Shown piece after piece: positions 21,202 through 32,470 of a DNA stretch of 64,000 bases. The DNA is from Agarophyton chilense. Taxonomy: Eukaryota > Rhodophyta > Florideophyceae > Gracilariales > Gracilariaceae. The notes under the pieces are model-generated. The model saw nothing but the letters and a program-made list of their open reading frames with translations. It was not told the origin of the DNA and made no database searches. A program made the position numbers and the translations under genes. The stretch lies in contig JARGXX010000001.1 in the NCBI GenBank assembly GCA_030374765.1, positions 2,170,001-2,234,000 of the forward strand. The letters run 5' to 3'. Numbering within the stretch: the stretch's first letter is position 1; the number at the start of each line of letters is the position of its first letter.

Positions 21202-24200
21202 TTAAAGCTCTTCCAGAGCTCTCATTGCATTCGATTGATCTCGATCTAAAGCGCTGTTCAGACTCCTCAACTTCGCCGCTGCCAATCTTAGGGTCAATGA
21301 TTTGTTGAACCTTTGAGAAGCTTCTTCAGCCTCATTTGCAATTGTTGCAGATATTCCAGCCACTCTGGCACAGTAAACACCTCGAGATTGCCCGCTACTA
21401 CCGGCTTGTAGCTTGTACAGGAATGTGATGCTTTTTGTCTTCTCGTTAACCTTAGCCGCCATTTCAAATATTTGGGCTGTCAGTCGTCCTTCCCGATTTC
21501 CCATTGCAACAATGTCGTCCCCAAGTTGGGAATAATGCGTTGAGAACACTGTCAATGATTTGTTGATCCTTGCAATATGGTTCAAAACAGCGTATGCAAC
21601 GGCATAGCCATCATGGGTTGAAGTTCCACGACCAACTTCGTCTGCGATGACTAGTGAGCGGCTCGTGGCGTTATTCAATATATTACTGACTTCTTCCATT
21701 TCAACCATGAACGTCGACCTTCCACGCGCGAGGTCATCACTTGCACCCATCCGCACATAGATATCCTCGAACGGCCTCAGCGTGCATGAGCTAGCAGGGA
21801 CATAGCACCCAACCTGAGCTAAGATCACTGCAATGGCGATCTGTCGAGCGAGTGTTGACTTTCCTCCAGCGTTTGGACCAGTTAAGATCATAATATCTGA
21901 AGATCCATCACCTGTCCCCAATTGCACATCATTTGATACAAATGACTCTGAGCTCCTCGCCAAGATGGGGTGTCGTAACTCCGAGACATCAATGACAGGA
22001 CGTGGATATTTGTTAGGCAAGATTGTAGGACGAGACATTGGTCCACTTCCTTCGTCTCGGCTTGCCTTTGCAAGTCCTATCAAGGCATCTACTTCTGCAC
22101 AGACTTCACTCACGACCTTCCATGTATTATATTCCTGATCGAATCGACGCATGATATCACGTGCGACTGAGCTTGATGCGTTTTCGTAAGCTTCCGAAAC
22201 AACCTTATGCTTATGAACAAGACCTTTCAGTTTTCTTGTGTAGAACCTCTTGGCGGTCTTACTCTCTGATACTACTTCAAATTCATCTGGTGTGCGGCCC
22301 TTAACCGTTGCCAGTTTGATTTCAAGCTGATATGGTTCTTTCCCGCGGTGATAAAACTTGATGGTCTTATCTCGAAGCCTGGCTTGCCACTCTCGAAGTT
22401 CCATCGAAAGCTCATCTTCCACGCTGTCTAGGGCTTCGCGACAGGTGTCGTAAGATGGAATTGCTCCCTCCTTGGGAACAATTTCGCCAGCATTCTCTGC
22501 CTTTTCGAGATCAAATGCTTCCCCAAGGAAAAAGGTGAGCTTGTCCAAGGCATCACTAGGAATCCCTCCATCCATTGAACAGAGCCATTTTAGTCGACGT
22601 GATTTGGGATTGGAAGAATCAAGTGCTCTCGCCAAGGTCTCCAGAGCACAAAGAGAGTCTTGGAGACTTCGCAACACAAGAACAAAGCCTTTCACCATGC
22701 GCTTATTCGTATCATCAAACATGACCGCGTTATTCGCTGATGTGGCTTGGCGATGCAACCGTGGAAGAGCTCTTTCAAGATCTTTTCGGGTTTTGAGCTG
22801 TTTCAATACTAAATCCAAGTTTCGACCGCCGTCGTCGTCTTCCACGACATGCAAATCTCCTACCGCGTGAAGTCGATCCTCGATTTCTTCTGAAGAAACG
22901 AGAGGTTCCGATATCCAGCGCTTAAGCAATCGACGCCCGGCAGGAGTTCGCGCCCTGTCAATAAACGACAAAAGGGTTCCTCGTTCTGAACCATCTATTG
23001 TTGATGTTAAGATTTCCAAATTCTGCAGGGTGGAAGCGTCCATGTGCAGGTGTCCTTGAACTGATATAAGTGGAACCCCATTCATATTATCGAGAATGCC
23101 TTCTTCTTTTCCTGGAGGTGGAAATAATGTATAATTACCGATAGAGAGCGTTTCTCGATCAATAATTAACGACTTAAGATATGACGCCATAGCTCCAAAC
23201 GCCTTCGAACCGAGCAAATTGTGCTTAATGTAACTACACACTCGATCATATTCTTTCTCGTGTTGATTGGTAGATGAAGAATCCATCAGGTACTTGGCCA
23301 GAAGACACTCCGTCATCGGTTGAAATCCGTCTTTCTTTGCTAGGTCAAGTAATTCGGCTTCATGACGGCATGAGGCCCACCTTACGATATTTAGCAAACG
23401 CTCACTGCTCATTGATGAATCAATTATAAGTTCATGAGGCTTTAGGAACGCAAGAAGCCTCTCAGTCTTGCACAAGCGGGTATCATCCAGAAACTGACTG
23501 ATATTTATGCTTCCCGATGCAACATCGACGAAACAGACACCGACTGTCTTCGAAATCTGACCCCCTTTCCTCGCTATTTCAACGCCTGTCGATACGGGAT
23601 GGCCGAATTCAGTGGCCTCCAACCCTGATTCCAGTACAGCGATAACAAATCGTGAGTGATGGTCCCTGAGCAAACCATCATCGCTCACAGTCGCCTTTGT
23701 AAAAATCCGTACCAATGAACGTTCGCAAACTGATGATTTGTTTCCAGTTGACCCGTTTTTTCTCTTCTCCGCAGCAATAGCGGTCTCAGTCTGTTCGACG
23801 CGACCAACCTTGTACCCAAGATCAATTAGACGTGCCGTATGTTTGTCGAAAGCTTGTTCAGGAACGCCACAGCAACGCATATCAACTCGACCACCTTTTG
23901 TGTAGTTGAGACCTAATTCCTTGTGACCAATGTCGGCATCAACATCATAAAGCTCATAAAACTTCCCTTTCTTAAAGAATATCAAAACATCATAGTTGTC
24001 TTTCTTAATATTCCAAAACTGTCTCTGAAACGGAGACAGGCCACCATTCTTTGTCCCGCGATTATCCACCAACTCAGATGGTGGGACAAACAGAGTGCTT
24101 TTGTCGTAGTCTGGATGGGAAGATGGTCTCTTCTTCGAATCACGAATATTTACGGTCCACGGGTGTCGTGCACACCAACCACCTTCCTCATCGCCAACGG

Positions 24201-25047
24201 CACGGACATTGGCAGCATATGCGGCTAATTTTTCTCTTGCCTTTCGCCGATCTTCCGTCATTGGTTTCGGGGTGAGGTTAAATGAAAATTGGCAAGTCTT
24301 GGATGGATCTGAACGAGAAAGCGACATCAAATCGAGGGTATTATCGATGTTAGTCCGGCTCTCTGGTAACTCACTGTGCATCGTAATTGGCTGGGTACAT
24401 TCAACTAGGACTTCTCCTTCCTTTCGTTGAGACGGAGAGGATTTGGGATTGCTCCTGTGATCAACTGTAGAGAGTGGAATCTTAGCAGAGACGAAACGAG
24501 CAGTACTATTTTTCGCAGTCTTCTCTTCTTCTGAGGTCTGCGCTGCTCCGGAACCGAGATTTTGTTGAAAAGCATTGCGGAGAGTAATCTCTGACGGAGA
24601 AGCTCCTTCCGTTTCAGACGGTCCTGGGCCGAATAGGGCACTTTGCATGGAACAATGTTTTTCGAGTGATGTGCCCTGCACTCTCGCACGCTTGGAAATA
24701 AGGAGAGGTACATCATCATCATCATCAAGAAACAATTCCCGCTTTAGTGAACGCGATTTCTCACTCTGTTTGCCGCGTTCTGACAAGCGGTCTGCATATG
24801 TGCGGCTCCTAGTGGATTTAGGCGGAGTTGGTCCTAAGGATTGGACCGTTGACGGGGTTTGACTGCTAAAGAGCGGCCTAGGTTTCCCTGGATGATCTGA
24901 AACATGATTCGGAGTGTACTTTGGGTTGGTGGTAGGGGGTTTGGCACTGTCTCCCCTGGGGCTGAAAAAGGAGAGAATAGACGACTGGTGCTTTCCAGTA
25001 GATGAACGAGGAACGCGTTTGGCGGATTTCGGAGGAGTTGGCTTCAT
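21202..25047 (-). CDS. MSH6: DNA mismatch-repair protein MSH6 (MutS alpha subunit)
   Basis: A 1281-aa protein from MKPTPPKSAK. The N terminus carries a canonical PCNA-binding PIP box at 21-28 (QSSILSFF), which fixes the start. After a disordered Ser-rich part comes the mismatch-binding domain (about 340-450) with the diagnostic Phe-x-Glu, F363-Y-E365 in KKGKFYELYDVDA, as in MSH6 and not in MSH2. Connector, lever (TPAGRRLLKRWISEPL) and clamp regions follow. The ATPase has Walker A TGPNAGGKST at 1056-1065, then STFMVEMEEVSNIL, DEVGRGTSTHDG and FSTHY. MSH6 pairs with MSH2 and recognises base mismatches and short loops in newly copied DNA. The gene appears whole and intronless. Confidence 0.97.
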   Translation of the reverse strand: MKPTPPKSAKRVPRSSTGKHQSSILSFFSPRGDSAKPPTTNPKYTPNHVSDHPGKPRPLFSSQTPSTVQSLGPTPPKSTRSRTYADRLSERGKQSEKSRSLKRELFLDDDDDVPLLISKRARVQGTSLEKHCSMQSALFGPGPSETEGASPSEITLRNAFQQNLGSGAAQTSEEEKTAKNSTARFVSAKIPLSTVDHRSNPKSSPSQRKEGEVLVECTQPITMHSELPESRTNIDNTLDLMSLSRSDPSKTCQFSFNLTPKPMTEDRRKAREKLAAYAANVRAVGDEEGGWCARHPWTVNIRDSKKRPSSHPDYDKSTLFVPPSELVDNRGTKNGGLSPFQRQFWNIKKDNYDVLIFFKKGKFYELYDVDADIGHKELGLNYTKGGRVDMRCCGVPEQAFDKHTARLIDLGYKVGRVEQTETAIAAEKRKNGSTGNKSSVCERSLVRIFTKATVSDDGLLRDHHSRFVIAVLESGLEATEFGHPVSTGVEIARKGGQISKTVGVCFVDVASGSINISQFLDDTRLCKTERLLAFLKPHELIIDSSMSSERLLNIVRWASCRHEAELLDLAKKDGFQPMTECLLAKYLMDSSSTNQHEKEYDRVCSYIKHNLLGSKAFGAMASYLKSLIIDRETLSIGNYTLFPPPGKEEGILDNMNGVPLISVQGHLHMDASTLQNLEILTSTIDGSERGTLLSFIDRARTPAGRRLLKRWISEPLVSSEEIEDRLHAVGDLHVVEDDDGGRNLDLVLKQLKTRKDLERALPRLHRQATSANNAVMFDDTNKRMVKGFVLVLRSLQDSLCALETLARALDSSNPKSRRLKWLCSMDGGIPSDALDKLTFFLGEAFDLEKAENAGEIVPKEGAIPSYDTCREALDSVEDELSMELREWQARLRDKTIKFYHRGKEPYQLEIKLATVKGRTPDEFEVVSESKTAKRFYTRKLKGLVHKHKVVSEAYENASSSVARDIMRRFDQEYNTWKVVSEVCAEVDALIGLAKASRDEGSGPMSRPTILPNKYPRPVIDVSELRHPILARSSESFVSNDVQLGTGDGSSDIMILTGPNAGGKSTLARQIAIAVILAQVGCYVPASSCTLRPFEDIYVRMGASDDLARGRSTFMVEMEEVSNILNNATSRSLVIADEVGRGTSTHDGYAVAYAVLNHIARINKSLTVFSTHYSQLGDDIVAMGNREGRLTAQIFEMAAKVNEKTKSITFLYKLQAGSSGQSRGVYCARVAGISATIANEAEEASQRFNKSLTLRLAAAKLRSLNSALDRDQSNAMRALEEL

Positions 25048-25700
25048 ACTGAGGCCACAGAACAGTGCTGATGAGTACAAAACGCAAGACGAAGACGAGG
25101 TATGGGATGAGAATGACTACAATCCACCAGTGTCGAAAGCATACGAAACTATCGCACTCCCGCAGGTTGATTGCGCGGGCGCATTCGCATGTAAGGAGAA
25201 CCTCGTCTCAATCCATGTGGTCCTCTGGTTACCGGACTGACCTTCGTTTCGGTTCACCCACTTCCCGCCAATTCTGATCGAATGAAATCGTGGCGCAACA
25301 CACGATCGGCAGTTCGAAAGAATTCCTGTTTCAATGCTTGAGATTGCACTCATGTTAAAATAAAAAATAGCCCACTAAATGTTTCCAAAAAACCTTTTGC
25401 AATAGGACGGACCGAAAATTATGCCACGTTTTACCAGAATAAATCTCCGATCCGGCTCAGATTTACCTCATTTCATGATCATTCTCGAGGGGGAGACGGG
25501 CAGACTCTCTATCTTCTTCTTCTTCTTCTTCAGCGAGCGAACCACTCCCGTTCCTTCCCTTGCGTCTTCCCCATCCAACCGTGTTGAGAATTGAAAATCT
25601 CAGATCCCATCCCTTTCGTATTCCTTTACGAAATTAATCATTCCAATCCAACCGCGTTCCATCGAGCACAACGCCTTTAAAACAGCATTCATTTACCAAA
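25048..25700. promoter_or_regulatory. Shared divergent promoter region, MSH6 and BSD2-like gene
   Basis: A 650-bp spacer between two divergent starts. No TATA box stands out on either side. A TTC triplet run lies at about 25513-25532. The core elements cannot be named from sequence alone. Confidence 0.4.
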
Positions 25701-26267
25701 ATGTACACCGCATTCGTATCCGCAATTCCACTGCGAAGGGCTACAGAGCAGAGAATCTCAGCAAAACCAAAAGTTTGCATGTCAGAGAAGCCCTCCGATG
25801 AACCCCAACAGCCTCCATCGACAACACCAAGCACCCCGAAGAAGATTAAAAAGACAATTCTTTCAAATGCTTCCTTCAGCGAAGAGTTTCTGCCAGAATT
25901 CGGAGAGAAAGGCCCTGGCTCAAGACCGCCGTGGGATCTTCGCCCGAAGAGCCTGAAGAAAGACGTTGAGAATCCAGACGTTTGTGATGGTTGCCGCGGG
26001 ACTGGACTAATGACGTGCAGTTTCTGTTCAGGTACATCTTTTCACACTGAAGATGGGAAGGCCATTGCATGTCCCGCCTGCCAAGGGAAGAAGGTGACTT
26101 GCTCTGTGTGTTTTGGTACAAAGAAGAATATTGAGCTCGTAAGTAATCATCATCCCTCTTCATCCATACGATTGCATACATCTGTGACTGCTGACACTGT
26201 TTTTTTCACCCCTTTGTAGGAGGGGAAGTGGTGGGAGAAAGGGGTGGCCGCTCTTTTCAGGAAATAG
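25701..26267 (+). CDS. Plastid-type DnaJ-like Cys-rich zinc protein (BSD2-like)
   Basis: Two exons, 25701-26138 and 26220-26267, with an 81-bp intron (GTAAGT...TTTGTAG) in phase 0; the protein is 161 aa. Residues 1-28 are rich in Ala, Ser, Arg and Lys and poor in acidic residues, as in a plastid transit peptide. A Pro/Ser linker follows. Residues 95-141 hold four CxxC units (95-98, 106-109, 124-127, 134-137), the two-zinc fold of the DnaJ central domain without a J domain. The tail EGKWWEKGVAALFRK comes from exon 2. This matches BSD2 and related chaperones that hold Rubisco large subunits or photosystem parts during assembly. The exact client is not known. Confidence 0.8.
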
Positions 26268-27101
26268 GTGGCCAATGTTGGAAGCCTTGCTCAAGAGTTC
26301 ATGCAACAGTATGAGAAGAAGAGCACGTTGTAGATAACGCCTTTTTGTGTTTGGCGTGGGGCTAAGAGTCCGCAACGAACGCGTCTGAATTGTTGCGGTT
26401 GTAGACAGAATTGCTTCAGGTCCATAGCATGAGTTGATTACGAGTAATAGCGTATCCTTCGTACTCCTATGAAAGGCTTGCATGGCCTTGTATCTACCAC
26501 GAAAGGTTTTGTGTTTATGTGTAATAGTTCTTTCATTTGTGGTAGAGGAAAAACTTGATTCTAGATGGGTGATTTCTGAATATGTTCCACTTCGTAAGTG
26601 GAATGTAGCCATAATCCTGAAGGCCAGAGAAAGTGTCGTAAGGCCTCTTTCAAGTACAATACACTGGAAGATCATCTCGCGCGTGGTATATAGTTTCACG
26701 TCCCATATATAGTACGTGAAGGAACCAGAATCAACTACCCACTTTGAGAATACGGCGCCGACATAAAAATGGAACCTCCTACGAGTATCCCATTACCCCA
26801 TAACGTATATGAACTATAGTGGGTACTCAGATGAACGACCATGCTAATTTATTGGAGATTGCGAGGAACTAGAGTTTCGGCGTAGTAGCTGCCAGTCCAT
26901 GCACTTGTTCTTGATGTTGACAGGTAGGAAGTTGACGAGAAGAGTGAAGAAGATAAGATGCTGCGAATGTATGTACATGCGTAAAGAAAAACTGTGAATG
27001 AAATGCACTTCCAGAAGGGCAATGGAGCTGTAGATATTTGAGAGAATTTGACGCTGATCGAAATGTTGGAGCAGTATTGAGAACGGCGTCCGGTTGCAAA
27101 G
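26268..27101. other. Convergent intergenic region
   Basis: Holds the 3' flanks of the BSD2-like and RING-H2 genes. No gene recognised. TTTCACGTCC and ACGTGAAG (about 26694-26720) form an imperfect inverted repeat around CCATATATAG. Confidence 0.5.
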
Positions 27102-27661
27102 CTAGCACGCATGTGTTTTGCATATGGGGCACAGACTTCGCTTCTCCAGCCAGATGTCCACACACTGCGTAGCAAAAAAATGATGGCAAACACAATAAAG
27201 GAGTCAGTTAAATTGGCAAAGATGTTTGGCGAATGAAGGTAGGAGCGCTTTTCGATACGTACTTCTGCATGAAAAGCATGATTGCAAGTTAGATGCCGAA
27301 CAGCTTCGCCATCTTCGTAGGGTCCAAGACAAATAGCACACTTTTCTTCGCGCGATACAGGTGTGACACCACCGCATTCAATATCCTCTTGAGCTTCGCC
27401 AACAACTTCGAGCGGGAGCTTGTCAATCATGGTCTTGCACGCTCCATGCGGGACAAAAAGACCGAGAAGCATATCGAGTAAAAGTGTAAACGGTCCTGTT
27501 GGTTCATGCATCCGTCTTGGCATGCATGATTTGAGCGCATGTGTGAAGGCCTGGTACACGGAATGAACGCTGTTTACGACAGATGGTGGGGCAGTGGTCG
27601 CACAGGGTGGTGCAACGGGCAGCGGTGTGCAATCAAAGATGTCGAAGACTATCGCATCCAT
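27102..27661 (-). CDS. Small RING-H2 finger protein
   Basis: Two exons, 27661-27263 and 27164-27102, with a 98-bp phase-0 intron (GTACGT...CTACGCAG) that splits the RING; the protein is 153 aa from MDAIVFDIF. The RING-H2 ligands are Cys108, Cys111, Cys126, His128, His131, Cys134, Cys145 and Cys148, all present only after splicing, which supports the intron. The stop follows directly (CKTHAC). Residues 1-105 have Pro-rich and hydrophobic parts (around 57-72) but no clear membrane helix. It resembles RNF181/RNF126-type E3 ligases. A longer unspliced frame exists but breaks the RING. Confidence 0.8.
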
Positions 27662-29674
27662 GTTATAAAGATGAACGTTGAGAGAAGGGCACTGAGAGAA
27701 AGGGCGAGGAAGGGCAGGTAATAAGCAGGGAAAACGGCGGTTCACGACGGTGCAAAGGTGAGCGAGAAATTGGGACGTCTTTTTCACCAACGGCCGCACA
27801 GAAAGGCGCAGAAAAACTCGAAGGAGAAAAGCACAGTAAAGTGGTAGATAGCGTTCGAAAGCGAGGGGTGATGTGAACAAGAAACGAGAAGAGGCGTCTG
27901 GAGAAAGTGCAGCCCTTTTACACAGCACGAAGATCACGGAGCGCAGGCGGACGAAGGCAGCACGCAGTTTCGGACCCATCGAAGTGCACGCACTGCATGT
28001 CGTTGATAATCGGCATGCTGGATCGGGCCACCGCGAGAGCGCACATAAACGCGGGAGGGGCGCGCATCGCATCATTTTTCAGCGCCTCGCTCACCACGGC
28101 AGTAGCCGTCGTTTTTTGCGCGAAAAACAACACTCAAGAAGCGAAGCTGGAAGTACGGGTCATACGACGCGCAGATTTTTGGGGTGTGGGTGGGCGCGCG
28201 CCGTCTGGCACATGCGCCTGCTCTGGAGCACACTTCGGTTTGAACTCATCGGCGCCACTGATGGTTCTGCTCCGTCGCTGTGACGTGGCTGCCGTCCCTA
28301 GCAGCGTGCTCATCATGAGCATGATGTCCCCGTACCGGCGCGAACACATGACTCCATGTGGCGCCCTTCTGCTTTGCTGCGAGAGCCATTCATAAGCGAT
28401 GCCATGAGATGCGGCGGGCGCTGTGCTTCGTAGCTCTAGCCACAGCCCACAGATCGCTGTGATGCCTACGTAGACGTTTCGGAAAGTAAGATTCAACCGA
28501 TTGGCCTACCTCTAGCTAGGTTGTCATGGTCCACTCCCCGCCTACCGGTGCACTGCATCTGGAACCACGTGTTGAAGTCCGTTTGGCGGGGAACGTGGCC
28601 TCCCGCCTTAACTAGGAAATTCGTTTTTCCGCCTAGTTAGCACTCCACGATTCGATAACGGTCGAGCAGCTCTCCATCTAGGACAAAGCTTTAACCAAAC
28701 CCTCCTATCATTCGCGTATCGAGTTCTAAAAGACTTGGCAGTCTTCAAAACAAAGGCGCCTGCACTATAGTATGCACCTTTTTGCTCATACCTGTGAAAA
28801 AGAGTGACAGTTCACCACACCCTTGCAGAGGAGAGTAGCTATCCCGTATCCGCCCAAGGGTTAAACAGAAAATCGTGCGTAACCCTGGTGTACCAGACAC
28901 GAAATAGAAAGCTCCTACACACGACATCATGTCTTGTGATACAGTGGCGCCTGGCGTCATCCAATTGATTCCCCGTACAAATCTAAACAATCCCCCAACC
29001 CCCACCCCCGCCGTATGCTGTTCCAATAGACGAAGCCAATTGCTCAGGTGCGGTGGTTAGATATCTCTTGTGTCCGCGCCAACTTTATACGCCCTCGCTA
29101 AAGTACTGTACGACCTGCAGCAGACCTCAGTGCAGTTGTGCACGGTTACCCACATAGTTTCCCGCTTATCGTTGTAGTCAGGAACACCCAACCAGAGAAA
29201 CGCTGATCGTGGTATAACCGCAACCACCCGTGAAACCAAAAGGTTAATGTGGCGGCTACAGTTTACAAGCCATGACGGAAGGATGGGTGAAGCATGGACG
29301 TTATAACAGCAGGGTTTTTGTTTCGGGTGCCAAAACTACTCCAAGCTATAGCAAGTTAGCGTTGGAAAAGAAGACGAATTGTCTAAGGCCGTAGCTAGCC
29401 AGAAACAGATGCGACATAGTTCTATGTCGGTAAGGTCGGGCGCCCGTCAACCTCTACTCCTTTGTATATTCACTGAAGAGATGACGGCCACTGGTTGTAA
29501 ATGCTCACAAAACTGTACATTTATAGCCCACTGGTGATGTCCCAATCAAAGCCCAGTGATAGCTTAAACAGGATTAGTAAGGATGTGATGAAACTGTTAA
29601 TCAACAAATGTCTCCAGCTTGGGCTCGTAGACAAAGTTAAGAACATTAATTGCGGGTTATAGTTTGACTGAACG
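27662..29674. other. Intergenic region with no recognised gene
   Basis: About 2 kb on the upstream side of the RING-H2 gene and the 3' side of VPS28. Open frames at 27870-28500 exist on both strands but show no motif and probably reflect GC content in the promoter/5' UTR. CCTCTAGCTAGGTT near 28508 echoes the CTAGCTAG words seen elsewhere. Confidence 0.5.
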
Positions 29675-30472
29675 CTAATCGTTGTATGCCCTCTCAAACT
29701 CGGCATAGCCGTTGTCCAAGTCAAGCTTGAGCTGCGCCGCATCTTGCTCTGTCAACTCGTCGTTGGCCGGCATGGCGTTGAGCTTCTCAACCCACACGCG
29801 GATCTTCTTTCCAAACTCAAAATTGTTTCCGAGCGCCGGGACGCGTGCGAGCGTCTTCATAAGCGAGGTCAAATCTGGCAACAGAACGTTAACTGCGCGC
29901 TGATTCATATCAATACAAGAGGTGCAATAGTGGAAAAGCGTGGTGCAGCGCATGACAAACTTGCCCAGATCCTTTGTAGTGTTACTGACCACAGCAACAG
30001 TGGCAGGCACGCCAGCCTTCAAACGCGGACGCGCCTTGCTCGCCTTGCACTCGTACTCGGCAATGAACTTGTCAATGTTCGGAATTGACTTTTCCGTGGA
30101 CGTGCGCAATACGCGATACTGCTGGATGAGCTTTTCACACTGCTGCTCGTAATCGTTTTGGGCGATAGCGCCACGTCGGGCCCAGATATTTTCCAGGCGT
30201 TCCGTAGCGGTGAGCAGGCTGAAGACAGCAGACATGTCTTCGTACATTTCCTTTTCGGCCTTATTGGAAAAGAGTTTGACGGGCGTCCCGGAGGGCGGCT
30301 TGGTGGAGAAAAGCGGGGCTTGAGGGATGGCGAGTTGGGGCGGGGGTGGGATTTGCATTGCGAAGTTTGTGGGATCGCTGGAGGACGGATTGTACGTAGT
30401 GTGCGGAGGGACGGAGACGGCGGCAGGTACCTGCGGCTCCCAGTAGCCAGACTCGGGCACGCGGGCGGCCAT
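29675..30472 (-). CDS. VPS28: ESCRT-I subunit VPS28
   Basis: A 265-aa protein from MAARVPESGYW; upstream Met codons are not family-like. Residues 1-75 are Pro-rich and longer than usual. The VPS28 core begins at LFSNKAEKEMYEDM and continues with SLLTATERLENIWARRGAI and YEQQCEKLIQQY, which pack against VPS23/TSG101 and VPS37. The C-terminal four-helix domain ends YAEFERAYND and in other species contacts ESCRT-II (VPS36). It acts on endosomes in sorting ubiquitinated membrane proteins into multivesicular bodies. Canonical members are about 210-240 aa, so this one is whole. Confidence 0.94.
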   Translation of the reverse strand: MAARVPESGYWEPQVPAAVSVPPHTTYNPSSSDPTNFAMQIPPPPQLAIPQAPLFSTKPPSGTPVKLFSNKAEKEMYEDMSAVFSLLTATERLENIWARRGAIAQNDYEQQCEKLIQQYRVLRTSTEKSIPNIDKFIAEYECKASKARPRLKAGVPATVAVVSNTTKDLGKFVMRCTTLFHYCTSCIDMNQRAVNVLLPDLTSLMKTLARVPALGNNFEFGKKIRVWVEKLNAMPANDELTEQDAAQLKLDLDNGYAEFERAYND

Positions 30473-31397
30473 GGTGAGCGCTCCCTCTCTGTGCGGGTAA
30501 GGCGTGGAAAGAAGGGGCAAGGTGCGGAAAAGGTAGAAGCATGGAAGCGCATGCGTCGGGCCAGCAATGCGAAGGAGAGACTCCATCTGGAGCGCGGAGT
30601 GGCAGCGAGGGCTACTGGGAGAAGGGGCGCACCCGAGGGGGTTCAGGCGGCTACCAAGAAGGCAGCAAGTGAGTGGAGGGTGTGGCAGCGGCAGGAGGCG
30701 CCGAGCACGACAGAGCAGGCGCGCGCACACGCGCCTCACGCGCGCCACGCGAGCCATCAACATCTTCCATCGCACCGTCGCGCGACAAACAACGACAGCT
30801 GTCCGCTTTTAAGCACCAGACGGACAACACCCGTTCGCCATGGCGAGTTGTCATAGCCAATGGTGCAAAAAATCCGACGCTGTCACTCGAGCCGCACGCA
30901 ACCAACGGCCGGGGAGCTGCCGCGTCGCCGCACGACACCGGCACGGCGCAAAGCCGCAGATCGAGCCAGATTGAGTTGCTTTGCGCGAGCCACTTCCTGT
31001 GGCCGCTTCCTCCTTCTCCTGCTTGAGATTTTTTCGCAAATCCGGGATATGTTCCTGCAAATGCCACCGCCCAGTTTGCACCCATTGTGCGTCTTCGTTG
31101 CGGGCGCCTGTCGCGCCGTGCCGCGCACAATCGTACCGTAATGACCGCCCCAAAGCCCGGTGTTCACCCCCCCCCCCCCCCCCCACATGTATCCGCCACC
31201 ACCCGACTCCTATATAAGACCTGCCTCATCTTCACTGTTTCTGCTTTTGTAACACTCCTCCTACTCTTCTTTCTCCGCCTTCACCTCCATCTCCCACCAA
31301 AAGTTGCCTTCAACCTCCACAACTTCACCTCTATTCGCATCTCAGTCGCATCTCCGCCTCGGCTCCGCTCTACCTCTGTCACACGCTCTCTACCAAA
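30473..31397. promoter_or_regulatory. Divergent spacer upstream of VPS28 and the small WW/MBD-like gene
   Basis: Frames here overlap on both strands and lack motifs. An 18-base C tract (31167-31184) lies 27 bp upstream of a strong TATA box. Downstream of the TATA box the sequence is pyrimidine-rich, as in a leader. Confidence 0.5.
31211..31218 (+). promoter_or_regulatory. TATA box TATATAAG
   Basis: TATATAAG lies 180 bp upstream of the ATG at 31398 and is followed by a CT-rich leader. It is the best-formed TATA box in the gene-dense half. Confidence 0.6.
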
Positions 31398-31742
31398 ATG
31401 GACCGCTTCCACGACGAACATCTTCTTCCAGTCCCCGAGCCTGAGCAAGCGCCACGCTGGGAAGTAAGAACGTGCCGCTCCCGTTCTGGTGCATTCTCTC
31501 ACTACTTCGTAAGTTTGATAATACATCTTTCCATAGCACTATCCTTTGATTTCATACATATTGTTTTATACTCACATCGTCTGCGCTCCTCTCATACACA
31601 GGTTGACCGACTAACTGGAAAAACCTTCTCCTCCTGTGAAGAAGTCCTCACCGAATCTCGCTCGGTGGCTTCGTCGCCTGCTTCATCGCCTGCTTCCTCG
31701 CCCGCAACTTCCCCAGTTCCACCCCCTTCCAAGAAGTTCTAG
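31398..31742 (+). CDS. Small WW/MBD-like protein with an in-frame intron
   Basis: Exons 31398-31508 and 31602-31742; the intron is 93 bp (GTAAGT...ACACAG), phase 0. The spliced protein is 83 aa. Residues about 19-55 (PRWEVRTCRSRSGAFSHYF, then DRLTGKTFSSCEEV) share the pattern of small three-stranded domains: Trp, basic turn, aromatic pair, T/SGK, as in WW and methyl-CpG-binding-like folds. The second Trp of WW is missing. The tail is a Ser-Pro repeat (SSPAS units) ending PPPSKKF. The intron has no stop in frame, so retention would give a 114-aa form. Function is unknown; the strong TATA box suggests a highly or conditionally expressed gene. Confidence 0.6.
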   Translation: MDRFHDEHLLPVPEPEQAPRWEVRTCRSRSGAFSHYFVSLIIHLSIALSFDFIHIVLYSHRLRSSHTQVDRLTGKTFSSCEEVLTESRSVASSPASSPASSPATSPVPPPSKKF

Positions 31743-32470
31743 GTCATACATGTAAGCCGTCATCGTGTGCGCCTCTAAGCTTAAGTCAACAGTTCTATCC
31801 ACCTCCAAAACCCCTCTATATCGTTCGCGTCATTGTATGTATTGCTACATGTACATCCTATACAAACTCCTACTTGGGCGGCACACTGCATTCTATTTCA
31901 GACCTGCCTTCTATGCCATCTTTAACGTCCACCGTTCAGCTAGTGATCGATGATTGATCGCCATGTTTTGCCTCAAGCGCGTCGCCTGCTTTGCACCTTC
32001 GAGGTGTGCGTTAAAAGCCTACTGTGCAATGCTGAGTACCTAAGCGCCAGCAGCTTCTGTGTGCATTTGCCGTCTCCTTACTCGTTCTGTCCCACCGTTG
32101 ACGTGGACTCGCCCTCGTTTTGTAAATTGAATATATCATATCCGTGCCCCTTGCTTCACTGAATCCATCTAGACATGCCTTACTGAAATATGTGTTGACT
32201 CACTTTCAATCTTCCTCGCCTTTCCCGTTGAATAACCTCTCTCGGCAAGCTAGGGTTGCGTTCCAAGTGATGCGGCTCCGCAGCCTTGTGCGTCCAACTC
32301 AAGCCAAACGCCACGGACGCGTTGAGGGGGAAAAAACAACCTGTCAACTTCATGAACTTGTGGCACGTCTCCCGTTCCAAACCTCATCGCACCACGAGCC
32401 ATAGTACACAACCCGACGGGGTGCTGTCTTTACCCCAGGCCTGATCAACAGCCAATCGCAACACCCAACT
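31743..32470. other. Convergent intergenic region
   Basis: 3' flanks of the WW/MBD-like gene and RRP4. No gene recognised. Confidence 0.55.

Noticed and set aside
26849-28075. 408-codon minus-strand frame around the small RING-H2 gene
   Set aside because: It reads through the intron and destroys the RING; splicing at 27263/27164 restores all eight ligands, and the upstream part looks like 5' UTR.
30158-31217. Several overlapping frames between VPS28 and the WW/MBD-like gene
   Set aside because: Open on both strands, low complexity, no motif; region fits a divergent promoter with TATA box and C tract.
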